This document shows, one piece after another, positions 1-10,034 of a DNA stretch of 64,000 nt. Made by a program: the position numbers and the translations under genes. Below the pieces are notes generated by a model. It worked only from the letters and a program-made list of their open reading frames with translations. It did no database searches and had not been told where the DNA came from. The stretch comes from Skermanella pratensis (GTDB lineage Bacteria > Pseudomonadota > Alphaproteobacteria > Azospirillales > Azospirillaceae), in the NCBI RefSeq assembly GCF_008843145.1, contig NZ_CP030265.1, positions 2,714,001-2,778,000 of the forward strand, written 5' to 3'. The first letter of the stretch is position 1. Every line of letters begins with the position of its first letter.

Positions 1-1129
1 CCACGTGGTCGCCGACGCTGACGAGATCCAGGTCACGCTCCATGACGACACCGTGCTCGATGCCGAACTGGTCGGGAGCGATCCCCTCACCGACCTGGCG
101 CTGCTGCGCATTAAGAGCGACAAGCCGCTGCCCTCGGCACGCTGGGGCGACTCCAGCCGCCTGCGCATCGGCGACTGGCTGATGGCGATCGGCAATCCGT
201 TCGGCCTGGGCGGAACCGTGACCACCGGCATCCTGTCGGCGCGGGCGCGCGACATCAACCAGGGCCCTTACGACGAGTTCCTTCAGACCGATGCATCGAT
301 CAACCGTGGCAACTCCGGCGGGCCGTTGTTCAACATGGCCGGCGAGGTGATCGGCATCAACACCGCCATCTTTTCCCCGACCGGCGGCAGCATCGGCATC
401 GGGTTCGCCGTGCCGTCGTCCCTGGCCCGGCCGGTGCTGGAACAGATCCGCGATCACGGCAAGCCGCGCCGCGGCTGGCTCGGCGTGCAGATCCAGGCGG
501 TCACCCCGGAAATCGCGGAGAGCCTTCAACTGCCCGAGCCGCGCGGGGCTCTGGTGACGACGGTGACCAGCGGCGGTCCGGCCGAGCAGGCGGGCATCCG
601 GCAGGGCGACGTGATCCTGCGCTTCAACGGCCAGGACGTGGACGCCATGCGCCAGCTGCCGCGCCTTGTCGCGGACACGCCGATCGGCCAGCAGGCCGAT
701 GTGGTCGTACTGCGCGGCGGCGACAACCGCACGATCAAAGTCACGGTCGGCGATCTCGACGAGGCGCAGCAGTCTGCCGCGCTTGGGGCGGAGCAGGTGC
801 CGCCGGGCAGCGAAAGCACGAGCCAGCCGACCACGGAGACGCTCGGCATGACGCTCTCCACCCTGGATGCGACGACCCGCGACGCGTTCAGCATCCCGGA
901 TACCGTCGAAGGCGTCGTGGTGACCGAAGCGGCGCAGGATAGTCCGGCCGCCGGGCAGGGGATCGCACCGGGGGACGTGATCGTCGAGGTCGGACAGGAG
1001 CCGGTCGAAAGCCCGGAGGACGTGACGTCGAGGATCGACCAGGCGCGTCAGGCAGGCCGGAAGAACGTGCTGATGCTGCTCAGCCGGGGCGGCGAACTGC
1101 GCTTCGTGCCGCTGCCCCTGGAGGGCTGA
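1..1129 (+). CDS. DegP/HtrA-type periplasmic serine endoprotease, 5' end cut off
   Basis: This is the C-terminal part of a Do-family periplasmic protease that degrades or refolds misfolded envelope proteins. The reading frame is open from base 2. The first codon, CAC (His), followed by Val-Val, matches the catalytic His of the usual TNNHVV motif, so the upstream signal peptide and N-terminal barrel lie outside the window. Counting from the GTG at base 5, the catalytic Asp is near residue 30 (DPLTDLALL) and the nucleophile is Ser104 in GNSGGP. Two PDZ domains follow, at about residues 160-250 and 275-370. All three catalytic residues are present, so nothing suggests a pseudogene. DegP versus DegQ or MucD cannot be decided without the N-terminus. 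Confidence 0.93.
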   Translation, partial: HVVADADEIQVTLHDDTVLDAELVGSDPLTDLALLRIKSDKPLPSARWGDSSRLRIGDWLMAIGNPFGLGGTVTTGILSARARDINQGPYDEFLQTDASINRGNSGGPLFNMAGEVIGINTAIFSPTGGSIGIGFAVPSSLARPVLEQIRDHGKPRRGWLGVQIQAVTPEIAESLQLPEPRGALVTTVTSGGPAEQAGIRQGDVILRFNGQDVDAMRQLPRLVADTPIGQQADVVVLRGGDNRTIKVTVGDLDEAQQSAALGAEQVPPGSESTSQPTTETLGMTLSTLDATTRDAFSIPDTVEGVVVTEAAQDSPAAGQGIAPGDVIVEVGQEPVESPEDVTSRIDQARQAGRKNVLMLLSRGGELRFVPLPLEG

Positions 1130-1180
1130 GGAAGGGCGGGGCGGGATCGGGAAAGCGCGCGTCCGCCGGCGCCAAGCCGG

Positions 1181-1660
1181 TCAGCTGCGTTTCCGGATGA
1201 TCCCGCCCAGCAGCATTCCGATGCCGAAAGCGATCAGCAGCGCCGCGCCCGGGTTGGAGCGGGCCTGCCGTCCCGCCCGGCGCATGGCGAGCCGCCCCCG
1301 GTGGTCGGCTTCCTCACGAAGTTCCACGACGCGCCGCTGGCCGGCTTCGGTCCGGGAGACGATCTGGCCCGAGGCTTGTTCCGCGAGGTTCCGAATCGCG
1401 GCAGCGGCTTTGGCACGAGCCCGGGCGGCGCGGTCGGCCTGCGTTCCGGCCCTCTCCCTCAGTTCGGCTGCCCAGTCGCTCACATCGCGGAAAGCCTGCT
1501 CACGCGTGATGGCATAGCTTTCCGAGATCGCTTCGATCAGGCGGTCACGGCTACCCTGGAGATCATCAATGATCCACTGGGGAATCCGCCGCCATTTTTC
1601 CCGCGCAAGTTCCTTGTACTTGCCCCAGTTCAGTTCGATGCTGTTCCAGTCCAAGTCCAT
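1181..1660 (-). CDS. CsbD-like / ElaB-YqjD-like helical protein with C-terminal membrane anchor
   Basis: The protein has 159 residues. I chose the ATG at 1660 because GGGAG lies just upstream; a longer frame reaches 1891 but its extra sequence is low-complexity and Arg-rich. Residues 1-40 (MDLDWNSIELNWGKYKEL...) resemble the CsbD stress-protein pattern. The middle is a charged Ala/Arg/Glu helix. The end (NPGAALLIAFGIGMLLGGIIRKR) is a Gly-rich hydrophobic segment followed by basic residues, like the anchors of ElaB/YqjD/DUF883 proteins. The combination suggests a tail-anchored, stress-related inner-membrane protein, but this is inferred from composition only. It converges with the DegP fragment. 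Confidence 0.7.
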   Translation of the reverse strand: MDLDWNSIELNWGKYKELAREKWRRIPQWIIDDLQGSRDRLIEAISESYAITREQAFRDVSDWAAELRERAGTQADRAARARAKAAAAIRNLAEQASGQIVSRTEAGQRRVVELREEADHRGRLAMRRAGRQARSNPGAALLIAFGIGMLLGGIIRKRS

Positions 1661-1761
1661 GGGAACTCCCGATCCGGATTTGCAGGGTAGTCCGGAGTGA
1701 ACAAACATGCGCGGCACCCGGTTCCTGCCGCGACGAAGCATGGAAGATGGGAGAGGCGGCG

Positions 1762-2814
1762 ATGCCGAAGGAGTTGACCCATATCCTGTTCGCGGACGCC
1801 GTCGCGGGCGACCTGGAATCCGGCCGTTGTGCCGGCGTGGCGGACCTGCTGCGTCACGAACGCGCAACGCTTCATTTCGGCTCGATCGCAACCGATACGC
1901 TCTTCTACGGCGTCACGCTTCCGCTGCTGGACCGGGATTTTCGCCCATGGGGCGACATCATCCACGGGGAGGAGGGGGAGGACACCGGCACGCCGGTCCG
2001 CGAGATGCTTCGACGACTGCGCGACGGTACCGCGGCAGGGGCAGGGAGCACTTCGGGCGACGTGAAGTTCGCGTTCGTCTGCGGCTTCCTGACCCATATG
2101 GCGCTGGATATCGTCTTCCATCCCTGGGTCTATGCGGTGACCGGGCAGTATTACGATCCCGATCCGGTGCGGCGGACCGACTCCCAGATGCGCCACCGGA
2201 TGGTGGAGTCCTGGCTGGACCTTCTGATGCTGGGCCGGCAAGGAACCGGCCTGGCGGATTTCGAAGCGTTGGAGGCGGTGCGGCGGAACGGGCCGGCCAA
2301 CCTCGCCTGCCTCGATTTCTTCGCGGACTGTTTCCGGGCGGCGTGGCGGACCGATGGCGATGTCGGGCGCTATGCCCGGCGGTTCTACCGGGTCCAGATG
2401 CTTTTGACGCGGCTGTTCGCATCGTCTGCCGCGATGAGGGCCGTTGCGCTGGCGAACCGGAGGACGGACGGACGCGCGCGCGCCTTCCTGGCCCTGTTCT
2501 ATCCCACGCGTTCGGACCGGATGCCGGCAGACCTGTTCGACTTCCAGGGATACCGCCACCCGGTAACGGGGGAAAGGGTGGCGGCGACGCTGGCGTCGAT
2601 GTGGGAGGACGCACGGCGGCTGGCGGTCGATCTGCTGACCGCCGCCGCCGATATCAGGAATGGCGCGGCTCCGGAAACCCTGGACGCGATTCTGGAAGGC
2701 CGCAGCCTCGATGTCGGGCTGTCCAACTGTCCCGCAGCCAGGGCCGTTCACTTCGATATATATCCGGCCGCCCGGATGTGGGGCTATCCCGGTCCGATCA
2801 CTTCGCCGCGATGA
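1762..2814 (+). CDS. zinc-dependent phospholipase C family protein
   Basis: A 350-residue protein. It opens with PKELTHILFAD and carries FVCGFLTHMALDIVFHPW near residue 110. This H-x3-D-x3-HP arrangement is typical of the bacterial zinc-dependent phospholipase C (Zn_dep_PLPC) family, where His and Asp bind catalytic zinc. No signal peptide is visible, so it is probably cytoplasmic and the substrate is unknown. The ATG at 1762 is preferred because GGGAGAGG (1749-1756) sits at normal spacing; an in-frame ATG at 1747 overlaps that site. Its last 17 bases overlap the convergent ridA gene. The family call is good; the enzymatic activity is inferred. Confidence 0.75.
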   Translation: MPKELTHILFADAVAGDLESGRCAGVADLLRHERATLHFGSIATDTLFYGVTLPLLDRDFRPWGDIIHGEEGEDTGTPVREMLRRLRDGTAAGAGSTSGDVKFAFVCGFLTHMALDIVFHPWVYAVTGQYYDPDPVRRTDSQMRHRMVESWLDLLMLGRQGTGLADFEALEAVRRNGPANLACLDFFADCFRAAWRTDGDVGRYARRFYRVQMLLTRLFASSAAMRAVALANRRTDGRARAFLALFYPTRSDRMPADLFDFQGYRHPVTGERVAATLASMWEDARRLAVDLLTAAADIRNGAAPETLDAILEGRSLDVGLSNCPAARAVHFDIYPAARMWGYPGPITSPR

Positions 2815-3145
2815 CCGCGATCTCGACCTGGTACTTTGGAGCAGCCAGCTTCGCCTCGACGGTCGCGCGGGCCGGCGGGTTGGCGGCATCCACCCATGCT
2901 TCCCAGGCGGCGTTCAGCGCGCCGAAATGGGCCATTTCGCTGAGATAGATCGTGGCCGACAGCAGCTTGCTCTTGTCGGATCCGACGAGGGCCAGCAGTT
3001 CGTCGATCTGGCGCAGGATCTGCTCGGTCTGGCCCTTGGCGTCGGCGGTGGTGTCCTCGGCGACCTGGCCGGCGAGATAGACGGTCTCGTTGTGGACGAC
3101 CACCTGGCTCATGCGCGGGCCGATTTTGAAACGCTGAATGGACAT
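2798..3145 (-). CDS. RidA/YjgF family enamine/imine deaminase
   Basis: A 115-residue protein of the usual RidA length. RidA enzymes hydrolyse reactive 2-aminoacrylate and related enamines made by PLP enzymes. The protein has the GQVAEDTTADAKGQTEQIL segment and the conserved Arg in PPARATVEAKL, which binds the substrate carboxylate in this family. The start at 3145 (MSIQRFKIGP) follows AGGGAAAAG; an upstream extension to 3322 has no family similarity. The sequence is of the YjgH/YER057c-like subgroup rather than closest to E. coli RidA, so deaminase activity is probable but not certain. Confidence 0.85.
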   Translation of the reverse strand: MSIQRFKIGPRMSQVVVHNETVYLAGQVAEDTTADAKGQTEQILRQIDELLALVGSDKSKLLSATIYLSEMAHFGALNAAWEAWVDAANPPARATVEAKLAAPKYQVEIAVIAAK

Positions 3146-3340
3146 CGGTTCTTTTCCCTGGTGGATTTTCAAGGCGAGGGTTGGTGGGAGCGCAGTGTTC
3201 GCATCCCGGACGGCGGGGCGCAACCGGTTATCTCCGGTTCGGCGGTTTTGCCCCGATACTTGTCGGCCTTTGCGCAAATCCATGTATAGGGTGATCGATG
3301 CGCAGTCGCGGCGTCTTGGCACGACAGTAACGCGGCCCCA

Positions 3341-4258
3341 TCACGGTCCCGGGTCTTCCGTAGCGCTCCACAGCCAGGCGGCTCCGCGCACGCCGCTGGA
3401 ATCGCCGTGCCGGGCGGGAACGATGGGGGTGTCCGCCGTGTCTGAGATGCACCAGCGGTTCAGCAGCGGCGGCAGCATCGGATAGAGACGTGCGACGTTG
3501 GACATGCCGCCGCCCAGCACGATCACGTCGGGATCGAGCACGTCGATGATCATGGCCAGGCTGCGCGCCAGCCGGCCGGCGTAGCGCTCGATACTCGCGA
3601 GCGCGCCGGGATCGCCGGCGTCGGCCCTGGCCGCGATCTCCTGGGCCGAAAGCCGCTCGCCGGTGATCCGGGCATGGTCGGCGGCGAACGCCGGTCCGGA
3701 GATCCAGGTCTCGATGCAGCCGGGCCGGCCGCAGTAGCAGGCCGGGCCGGGATGCTCGTCCGCCCCGGGCCAGGGGAGGGAGGTATGCCCCCATTCGCCG
3801 GCGATGCCGTTGCGCCCGGTCAGCACCTTGCCCCCGGTCACGATGCCGGCGCCGGTCCCCGTTCCCACGATCGCCCCGAACACCGTGTCGAAGCCCGCGC
3901 CGGCCCCGTCCGCCGCTTCCGACACCGCGAAGCAGTTCGCGTCGTTCTGTACCCGCACCGGTCGGCCAACGAGGTCGCGGAGATCGTCGCCGAGGGCGTG
4001 GCCGATCAGCCAGGTGGAGTTGGCCTTCCCGACCAGCCCGCCGGGCGGCAGCACGATACCGGGTATCCCGACGCCGACGGTGCCGCGACCGCCCGCCTGC
4101 CCTTCCAGCCAGGATACCAATCCCGCCAGCGACTCGAGGGTTGCTGCATAATTGCCACGCGGTGTGCCGATTCTGCGGCGGGAGAGTTCCCGACCGTTGC
4201 GGTCTATGGCGATTCCCTCGATTTTGGTGCCACCAAGATCGATGCCGATGCGGATCAT
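3341..4258 (-). CDS. mak: ROK-family fructokinase (manno/fructokinase Mak-like)
   Basis: A 305-residue sugar kinase of the ROK family, very close in pattern to E. coli Mak, which phosphorylates fructose (and mannose) at C6. The phosphate-binding DLGGTK lies at residues 7-12. NDAN at 105-108 supplies the catalytic Asp106. GEWGH (His158) with CYCGRPGC (Cys174, 176, 181) forms the structural zinc site. The end, HGDSSGVRGAAWLW, is a Mak/ROK hallmark. There is no sugar operon beside it, so the physiological sugar cannot be read from context. Confidence 0.87.
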   Translation of the reverse strand: MIRIGIDLGGTKIEGIAIDRNGRELSRRRIGTPRGNYAATLESLAGLVSWLEGQAGGRGTVGVGIPGIVLPPGGLVGKANSTWLIGHALGDDLRDLVGRPVRVQNDANCFAVSEAADGAGAGFDTVFGAIVGTGTGAGIVTGGKVLTGRNGIAGEWGHTSLPWPGADEHPGPACYCGRPGCIETWISGPAFAADHARITGERLSAQEIAARADAGDPGALASIERYAGRLARSLAMIIDVLDPDVIVLGGGMSNVARLYPMLPPLLNRWCISDTADTPIVPARHGDSSGVRGAAWLWSATEDPGP

Positions 4259-4450
4259 TGAGTATAACCAGCGGATTGAGCGGTTGACGAATATCAGACC
4301 GGAGCTTAGCCGATGGACCGCCAGTCCTCACCGCCAAAAAATGCGGCAGGCAGACGTTGTATCCCGCGGCATATTCAGGCAATCTGCGCTCAAAGAAGTA
4401 ATTCTTTCGCGCCATCCAACCCATCCGGAATCTCGACAGGGCCGTTTTCC

Positions 4451-5164
4451 ATGAATAGCGCCATCGACCCCCATCGCGAGAAGCCGGCGCGCCGCAGCGC
4501 GCGCCGCATCGTCACCGCCGTCACGGCCGCCTGCGTACTGGCGGCGTCGTCCTCCGCCTGGGCCAAGTCCGCGTGCTATTCTGCGGCGGAATATGACGCC
4601 GAGCAGGCGATGCGGCTCCATACGGAGCTGATGGTCATCGGCCTGACCTGCAACTCGGTCCAGCAGGAACGCAACCTGTTCGCCAAGTACCAGAGCTTCA
4701 CGACCAAGCATCGCACCCAGCTGATGACCTGGGAAAAGGTTCTGATCGGACATTTCCGCCAGACCGACAAGTCCAACCCGACCCGCCGGTTCGACGATTT
4801 CCGGACGATCCTCGCCAACGAGATCGCCCAGCGGGCGGCCTTGCTGACGCCGCCGGTGTTCTGCCAATCCTACAGCGACCGGGTGGACCAAGCGATGGCC
4901 ATGACCGACGGGGACTTGAAGAAGTACCTGTCGACCGAAGACGCCGGGCAGATCGCCGCCGCACCGCCGTGCGGTGTCAAGGTCGCCGAACTGCTGGGTG
5001 ACGACGGTGCGGCGCAGGTGGCCCAGGCCTCCAGCAAGCCGCAGGTCCAGGGTTCCAAGACGGCGGCCGGTTCCAAGGCCAAGCCGGCCAAGGCGGCGAG
5101 CACCGGCAAGTCGGCGCCCGCCAAGCCGAACAAGACGGTCGTCACCGCCGCCAAAGTTGACTGA
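4451..5164 (+). CDS. exported protein of unknown function with Lys/Ala/Pro-rich tail
   Basis: A 237-residue protein. I do not recognise a named family with certainty. The ATG at 4451 begins a twin-Arg-rich n-region followed by the hydrophobic stretch ending AASSSAWA, a likely signal peptide cleaved near residue 40. The mature part (CYSAAEYDAEQAMRLHTELM...) is helical and contains several Cys. The last 50 residues are a repetitive Lys/Ala/Ser/Pro tail, suggesting a disordered, basic, envelope-associated segment. An upstream in-frame ATG at 4313 would add 46 residues in front of the signal peptide and is unlikely. Confidence 0.65.
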   Translation: MNSAIDPHREKPARRSARRIVTAVTAACVLAASSSAWAKSACYSAAEYDAEQAMRLHTELMVIGLTCNSVQQERNLFAKYQSFTTKHRTQLMTWEKVLIGHFRQTDKSNPTRRFDDFRTILANEIAQRAALLTPPVFCQSYSDRVDQAMAMTDGDLKKYLSTEDAGQIAAAPPCGVKVAELLGDDGAAQVAQASSKPQVQGSKTAAGSKAKPAKAASTGKSAPAKPNKTVVTAAKVD

Positions 5165-5193
5165 GGGCGGCGGCGGAGTAATTCTCACCCCGG

Positions 5194-5229
5194 CGGCGGC
5201 CGAACACCATTCCGGAAATCCGGCCGCCG
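5194..5229 (+). promoter_or_regulatory. 9-bp inverted repeat between the exported protein and azlC
   Basis: CGGCGGCCG (5194-5202) and CGGCCGCCG (5221-5229) are perfect complements around an 18-base loop that itself contains TTCCGGAA. There is no U-run, so it is not a classical terminator. It may be a transcript-end stabiliser or an operator; it ends 12 bases before the azlC start codon. Confidence 0.4.
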
Positions 5230-5241
5230 TTCAGGACCCTT

Positions 5242-5979
5242 ATGACTGCCACCGCAACGCCGGCCGGATCCAAGGCCCGGCGCACCATGTTCCTCATCGC
5301 CGCACGCGAAGCCGTCGGCATGCCGTCGATCGTTCTGGGCGCCAGCTACGTGGGCTTCGGGTCGCTGGTCCGGGAAAGCGGGATGGGGCTGTGGCTGGGC
5401 CTCTTCTCGACGCTGTCCGCCTGGGCGCTTCCGGGGCAGGTGGCGCTGGTCGAACTTTACGGCGTCGGAGCCTCGCTCCTGGTGATCGCCTTGGCGGTGG
5501 CCCTGACCAACGCACGGCTGATGCCGATGACGATCACCCTGATGCCGCTGATCCACGACCCGGCGGTGCCGCGCTGGCGATACTACCTCTACTCCCACCT
5601 GGTCGCGGTAACCGCCTGGGCCTTCTCGATGCGCCGGTGCCCGGAGATGCCGCGAGACGTCCGGCTCCCCTATTTCGTCGGTTTCGCCACCGTCCTGTGG
5701 CTGGCCAGCCTGATCGGAACCGCGGTCGGCTTCGTCCTGGCGGACGCGGTGCCGCAGTCGGTCACGCTGGGGCTGGTCTTTCTCAACCCGATCTATTTCA
5801 TGCTGATCTTCGCGACCGACCTGCGCCACCGGGCGCGGGCGATCGCGCTGGGCCTGGGCGCCGTGATGGGGCCGACGCTCCACACCTTTTCGCACGACTG
5901 GGGATTGATGCTGACCGGGCTGATCGCCGGAACGGCCGCGTTCGGGGCCGACAGGCTGCTTGCGAGGCGTCGTGGCTGA
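5242..5979 (+). CDS. azlC: AzlC family branched-chain amino acid exporter, large subunit
   Basis: A 245-residue inner-membrane protein with the AzlC signature. ARLMPMTITLMPLIHD and the SWALPGQ-like TLSAWALPGQVALVELY motif are visible, with several hydrophobic helices and a short basic N-terminus. AzlC pairs with AzlD to export branched-chain amino acids or analogues. The start follows AGGA. The downstream azlD overlaps its end, so the two are translated together. The nearby liv importer may handle the same class of substrates in the opposite direction. Confidence 0.9.
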   Translation: MTATATPAGSKARRTMFLIAAREAVGMPSIVLGASYVGFGSLVRESGMGLWLGLFSTLSAWALPGQVALVELYGVGASLLVIALAVALTNARLMPMTITLMPLIHDPAVPRWRYYLYSHLVAVTAWAFSMRRCPEMPRDVRLPYFVGFATVLWLASLIGTAVGFVLADAVPQSVTLGLVFLNPIYFMLIFATDLRHRARAIALGLGAVMGPTLHTFSHDWGLMLTGLIAGTAAFGADRLLARRRG

Positions 5980-6310
5980 CGGCTGGATCATCGTCGTCCT
6001 GCTGGTGGGAGCGGCCGCAACCTATGTCTGGCGGGCGCTCGGCGTGGCGCTGTCGGGCCGGATCAATCCGGGGGGACCCGTCTTCGAATGGGTCGGGTGC
6101 GTCGCCTACGCGCTGCTCGCCGGGCTGATCGCCCGCATGATCATCCTGCCGGTCGGATTGCTGCAAGAGACCGACCTGGGTTCCCGCCTGCTGTCCGCCG
6201 CCATCGCGCTCGCCGTGTTCTTCATCATGCGCAGGAGCATCTTCTTCGGCGTCTCCGCCGGTACCTTGGCGCTGATCGGGCTGACGGTCGGCGATTTCCG
6301 AATGTTCTGA
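5972..6310 (+). CDS. azlD: AzlD family branched-chain amino acid exporter, small subunit
   Basis: A 112-residue protein with three to four hydrophobic segments and the AzlD features TYVWRALGVALSGRI and VFEWVGCVAYALLAGLIAR. It is the obligate partner of AzlC. I chose the GTG at 5972 because GAGG lies at 5964-5967; a TTG at 5960 is also in frame. The start overlaps the end of azlC by 8 bases, which indicates translational coupling. Confidence 0.85.
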   Translation: MADGWIIVVLLVGAAATYVWRALGVALSGRINPGGPVFEWVGCVAYALLAGLIARMIILPVGLLQETDLGSRLLSAAIALAVFFIMRRSIFFGVSAGTLALIGLTVGDFRMF

Positions 6311-6759
6311 TTGCCGTCGGCGCCGCTTCGGCTCCACCATTCATTGCGGGTTTCAAAAGAACGGCCGGACCTGAAGGTTACAGGCGAAGTGTCGGCCAGG
6401 GGTTTCATTTCGGGCAGGATGCGGGTTTCTTGTGCTGCAGTTGCACAGGGTTCGCTCAAGTCGCTCCGCGTCTCCAGACGGCCGATTTTCCCCGCTTGCC
6501 CGGCCGTGGAGGGTAATATAACGTCGCGTCAAGAATAAGGCCGGCGGGCCGAACCGCCGTGCCGGTGGTTCGAATCGGGAGACTTCCGACTGTTTGCAAT
6601 TCCGTCGGCGCCGCAGAGCTTCGCCACGCCGGCTTTTCGAGCTGTTCGCAAGGGCCTGGGTCCCGGACCTTCCCCTCTGGCCAGCCGGGCGCGTCCCGCG
6701 CCTGGATGGGATGGTGCGTGCCGACTCTGTGACGCAAACGACGTCTGGGTAGCGAGGAC
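6311..6759. other. 449-base gap before livH
   Basis: No convincing gene is present. An open frame on the minus strand (6456-6761) has Arg/Pro/Gly-rich composition without family features. TAATAT near 6513 could be a -10 element but has no good -35 partner. GGCGC-GTCCC-GCGCC near 6690 could form a small hairpin in a long livH leader. The region probably contains the liv operon promoter, which I could not place. Confidence 0.4.
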
Positions 6760-7677
6760 ATGGAATATTTCCTTCAACAATTGATCAACGGGCTGACGCT
6801 CGGGGCGATCTACGGCCTGATCGCGATCGGCTACACGATGGTGTACGGCATCATCGGCATGATCAATTTCGCCCATGGCGAGATCTACATGATCGGTGCC
6901 TTCATCGCGGTGATCAGCTTCATCGTGCTTGGGGCCGCCGGGATCACCTGGGTGCCGGTGATGCTGATGCTGGTGCTGATCATCTCCATGGTGTTCACCA
7001 GCATCTACGGCTGGACGATCGAGAGGCTGGCCTACCGGCCGCTCCGCGGGTCGTTCCGGCTGGCGCCGCTGATCTCCGCGATCGGCATGTCGATCTTCCT
7101 GCAGAATTACGTCCAGCTGGTCCAGGGCGCCCGGGTCAAGCCGATGCCGCCGGTGATCCAGGGCGGCTTCGTGATCATGGAGCGGGCCGACGGGTTCGTG
7201 GTCAGCCTCAGCTACCTGCAGATCCTGATCATCCTGCTGACGACGGCGCTGATGGTCGGCTTCACCCTGCTGATCACCCGCACCGACCTGGGACGCGCCC
7301 AACGGGCGTGCGAGCAGGACAAGACCATGGCCGGCCTGCTTGGCGTGAACGTCGACCGCACGATCTCGCTGACCTTCGTGATGGGTGCCGCGCTGGCCGC
7401 GGTCGCGGGCGTGATGGTGACGCTCTATTACGGCGTGATCGACTTCTTCATAGGATTCCTGGCGGGGGTGAAGGCGTTCACCGCGGCGGTGCTGGGCGGC
7501 ATCGGCTCGCTGCCCGGAGCCATGCTGGGCGGGCTGCTGATCGGCCTGATCGAGGCGTTCTGGTCGGCTTATTTCTCGATCGAGTACAAGGACGTGGCGA
7601 CCTTCGCCATCCTCGTCCTGGTGCTGATCTTCCGCCCGACGGGTCTGCTCGGCAAACCCGAAATCGAGAAGGTCTGA
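6760..7677 (+). CDS. livH: LivH, branched-chain amino acid ABC transporter permease
   Basis: A 305-residue inner-membrane permease. The N-terminus ([36 protein letters not shown]) is diagnostic of LivH, and the C-terminus contains the EAA-like loop and [12 protein letters not shown]. It forms the channel with LivM for leucine/isoleucine/valine or related amide uptake. GAGG precedes the start. It is the first gene of a tightly packed livH-M-G-F set. Confidence 0.95.
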   Translation: MEYFLQQLINGLTLGAIYGLIAIGYTMVYGIIGMINFAHGEIYMIGAFIAVISFIVLGAAGITWVPVMLMLVLIISMVFTSIYGWTIERLAYRPLRGSFRLAPLISAIGMSIFLQNYVQLVQGARVKPMPPVIQGGFVIMERADGFVVSLSYLQILIILLTTALMVGFTLLITRTDLGRAQRACEQDKTMAGLLGVNVDRTISLTFVMGAALAAVAGVMVTLYYGVIDFFIGFLAGVKAFTAAVLGGIGSLPGAMLGGLLIGLIEAFWSAYFSIEYKDVATFAILVLVLIFRPTGLLGKPEIEKV

Positions 7678-7681
7678 TCCG

Positions 7682-9169
7682 ATGACCGCAATCGTTTCCC
7701 ATACCCCCGACCGGCGGCGCCTCGACGTGGGCGCCATGGTGAAGGAGGCCGGCCTCACGGCACTGGTGGCGCTGGCCCTGACATTGCCGCTGGTGGGACT
7801 GCGGACGGTGGACGTCGGCTCTCGCCTGACGGTCACGACCCGCTTCGACGAGGTGCTGATCAGCGTCGTGCTGGTCTTCATCGGCCGGATCGGCCTGATC
7901 CTGACCCGCGAAGGCCATGCCGCCGCGGTGCTGGGCGTCAGCCTCGCCATCGCGGCGGTCTCCTGGTTCGTCCCGTTCCCGAGCGAAATCCTCAAGGTCA
8001 TCACCATCACGGGCGCCGCGGTGCTGGCGATCCGCGCGGCGATCACGGTGCGGCGCGACCGCAGCACGCTGAGCCAGCAGGAACGCGACCGCGCCATGGA
8101 CCGGCTGGGCGCCAGGGTCCAGGACGCCGCCGTCTGGATCGGCCCGATCGCCGTCGTCTTCGCGATCATCCTGCCGTTCCTGCCGTTCGCCAGCCGGTCG
8201 GTCGTCGATATCGGCATCCTGATCCTGACCTACATCATGCTGGGCTGGGGCCTGAACATCGTGGTCGGACTCGCCGGCCTGCTGGACCTGGGCTATGTGG
8301 CGTTCTACGCGGTCGGGGCCTATTCCTACGCGCTGCTGGCGCAGTATTTCGGCTTCAGCTTCTGGCTGTGCCTGCCGCTGGCGGGTATCCTGGCGGCCTT
8401 CTCCGGCCTCGTCCTGGGGTTCCCGGTGCTGCGGCTGCGCGGCGACTATTTCGCGATCGTGACCTTGGGATTCGGCGAGATCATCCGCGTGGTGCTGCTG
8501 AACTGGGCCGTCTTCACGGGCGGGCCGAACGGCATCTCCGGCATTCCGCGCCCCAGCTTCTTCGGGATCGCCGACTTCGACCGACGCCCGCCGGAAGGCG
8601 AGGTCGCGTTCCACCAGCTCTTCGGGATCCCGTTCGACCCGATGCACCGGATCATCTTCCTCTACTACCTGATCCTGGTACTGGCGCTCCTGGTCAACTT
8701 CTTCACCATGCGGATCCGGAAATTGCCCCTGGGGCGGGCCTGGGAGGCGCTGCGCGAGGACGACATCGCCTGCACGTCGCTGGGCATCAACCGGACCAAC
8801 ATCAAGCTGGCCGCCTTCACCATCGCCGCCATGTTCGGCGGCTTCGCCGGCTCCTTCTTCGCGACGCGCCAGGGCTTCATCAGCCCGGAGAGCTTCACCT
8901 TCATCGAGTCGGCGATCATCCTTGCGATCGTCGTGCTGGGGGGCATGGGCAGCCAGATCGGCGTGGTCGTCGCGGCCCTGATCGTGATCGGCCTTCCCGA
9001 GGCGTTCCGCGAATTGGCCGAGTACCGCATGCTGACCTTCGGCATGGGCATGGTCCTGATCATGGTCTGGCGGCCGAGGGGCCTGCTGGCCCACCGCGAT
9101 CCCACCATCCTGCTGCACCCCAAGCGCAGCGCAAGGCAGCAGCAAGCCGATTCGGAGGCGGGGACATGA
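7682..9169 (+). CDS. livM: LivM, branched-chain amino acid ABC transporter permease
   Basis: A 495-residue permease, longer than the roughly 320-residue core because of an N-terminal extension of about 150 residues with extra membrane helices, as in other alphaproteobacterial LivM proteins. The core has [28 protein letters not shown] and [17 protein letters not shown], both LivM hallmarks. It begins 4 bases after livH and ends in an ATGA overlap with livG. Confidence 0.95.
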   Translation: MTAIVSHTPDRRRLDVGAMVKEAGLTALVALALTLPLVGLRTVDVGSRLTVTTRFDEVLISVVLVFIGRIGLILTREGHAAAVLGVSLAIAAVSWFVPFPSEILKVITITGAAVLAIRAAITVRRDRSTLSQQERDRAMDRLGARVQDAAVWIGPIAVVFAIILPFLPFASRSVVDIGILILTYIMLGWGLNIVVGLAGLLDLGYVAFYAVGAYSYALLAQYFGFSFWLCLPLAGILAAFSGLVLGFPVLRLRGDYFAIVTLGFGEIIRVVLLNWAVFTGGPNGISGIPRPSFFGIADFDRRPPEGEVAFHQLFGIPFDPMHRIIFLYYLILVLALLVNFFTMRIRKLPLGRAWEALREDDIACTSLGINRTNIKLAAFTIAAMFGGFAGSFFATRQGFISPESFTFIESAIILAIVVLGGMGSQIGVVVAALIVIGLPEAFRELAEYRMLTFGMGMVLIMVWRPRGLLAHRDPTILLHPKRSARQQQADSEAGT

Positions 9170-10034
9170 CAGCCATACCCGGAACCCCACTGCTCGAAGT
9201 CGAGCACCTGACCATGCGGTTCGGCGGGCTGGTCGCCGTCAACGACGTGTCGTTCACGGCGATGGAGCGCCAGATCACCGCGATCATCGGCCCGAACGGC
9301 GCCGGCAAGACCACCATGTTCAACTGCCTGACCGGCTTCTACTCGCCGACCGTCGGCCGGCTCGCGCTGCACCGCCCGGACGGCGACTTCCTGCTGGAGA
9401 GGCTGGAAGCCTTCCGGATCTCCCAGCAGGCCGGAGTCGCCCGTACTTTCCAGAATATCCGCCTGTTCGCCCGCATGAGCGTGCTGGAGAACCTGGTGGT
9501 GGCCCAGCACAACAAGTTGATGAAGGCGTCGGCCTTCACGGTCGCCGGCCTGCTCGGCCTGCCCAGCTATCGCAAGGCGGAGAAGCAGGCGGTCGAGCTG
9601 GCGCGCTACTGGCTGGACAAGGTCAAGCTGACGAGGTTCGCCGACTGGGAGGCGGGCAACCTGCCCTATGGCGCGCAGCGGCGGCTGGAGATCGCCCGGG
9701 CGATGTGCACCGAGCCGGTCCTGCTGTGCCTGGACGAGCCGGCGGCGGGCCTGAACCCGCGCGAGTCGGGCGATCTGAGCGAGTTGCTGATCCATATCCG
9801 CGATGAGGAGAAGATCGGCGTGCTGCTGATCGAGCACGACATGAGCGTGGTCATGAAAATCTCCGACCATGTCGTGGTGCTGGACTACGGCCGCAAGATC
9901 TCCGACGGGACGCCGGAGTTCGTCAAGAGCGACCCCATGGTGATTCGCGCCTATCTGGGCGAGGAGGAGGACGAGGAGCTGCCGGTCGAGGTGAAGCAGG
10001 ACCTCCCCGAGGTCGCGGAGCGGGAGGAGGGGCC

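Noticed and set aside
6567-6576. GGTTCGAATC, resembling the T-arm of a tRNA
   Set aside because: The flanking 5-base arms do not pair, and no anticodon arm or acceptor stem is present at the required distances on either strand.
6456-6761. Minus-strand frame in the pre-livH gap
   Set aside because: Composition is typical of GC-driven open frames and it overlaps the livH start; no similarity or ribosome site was seen.
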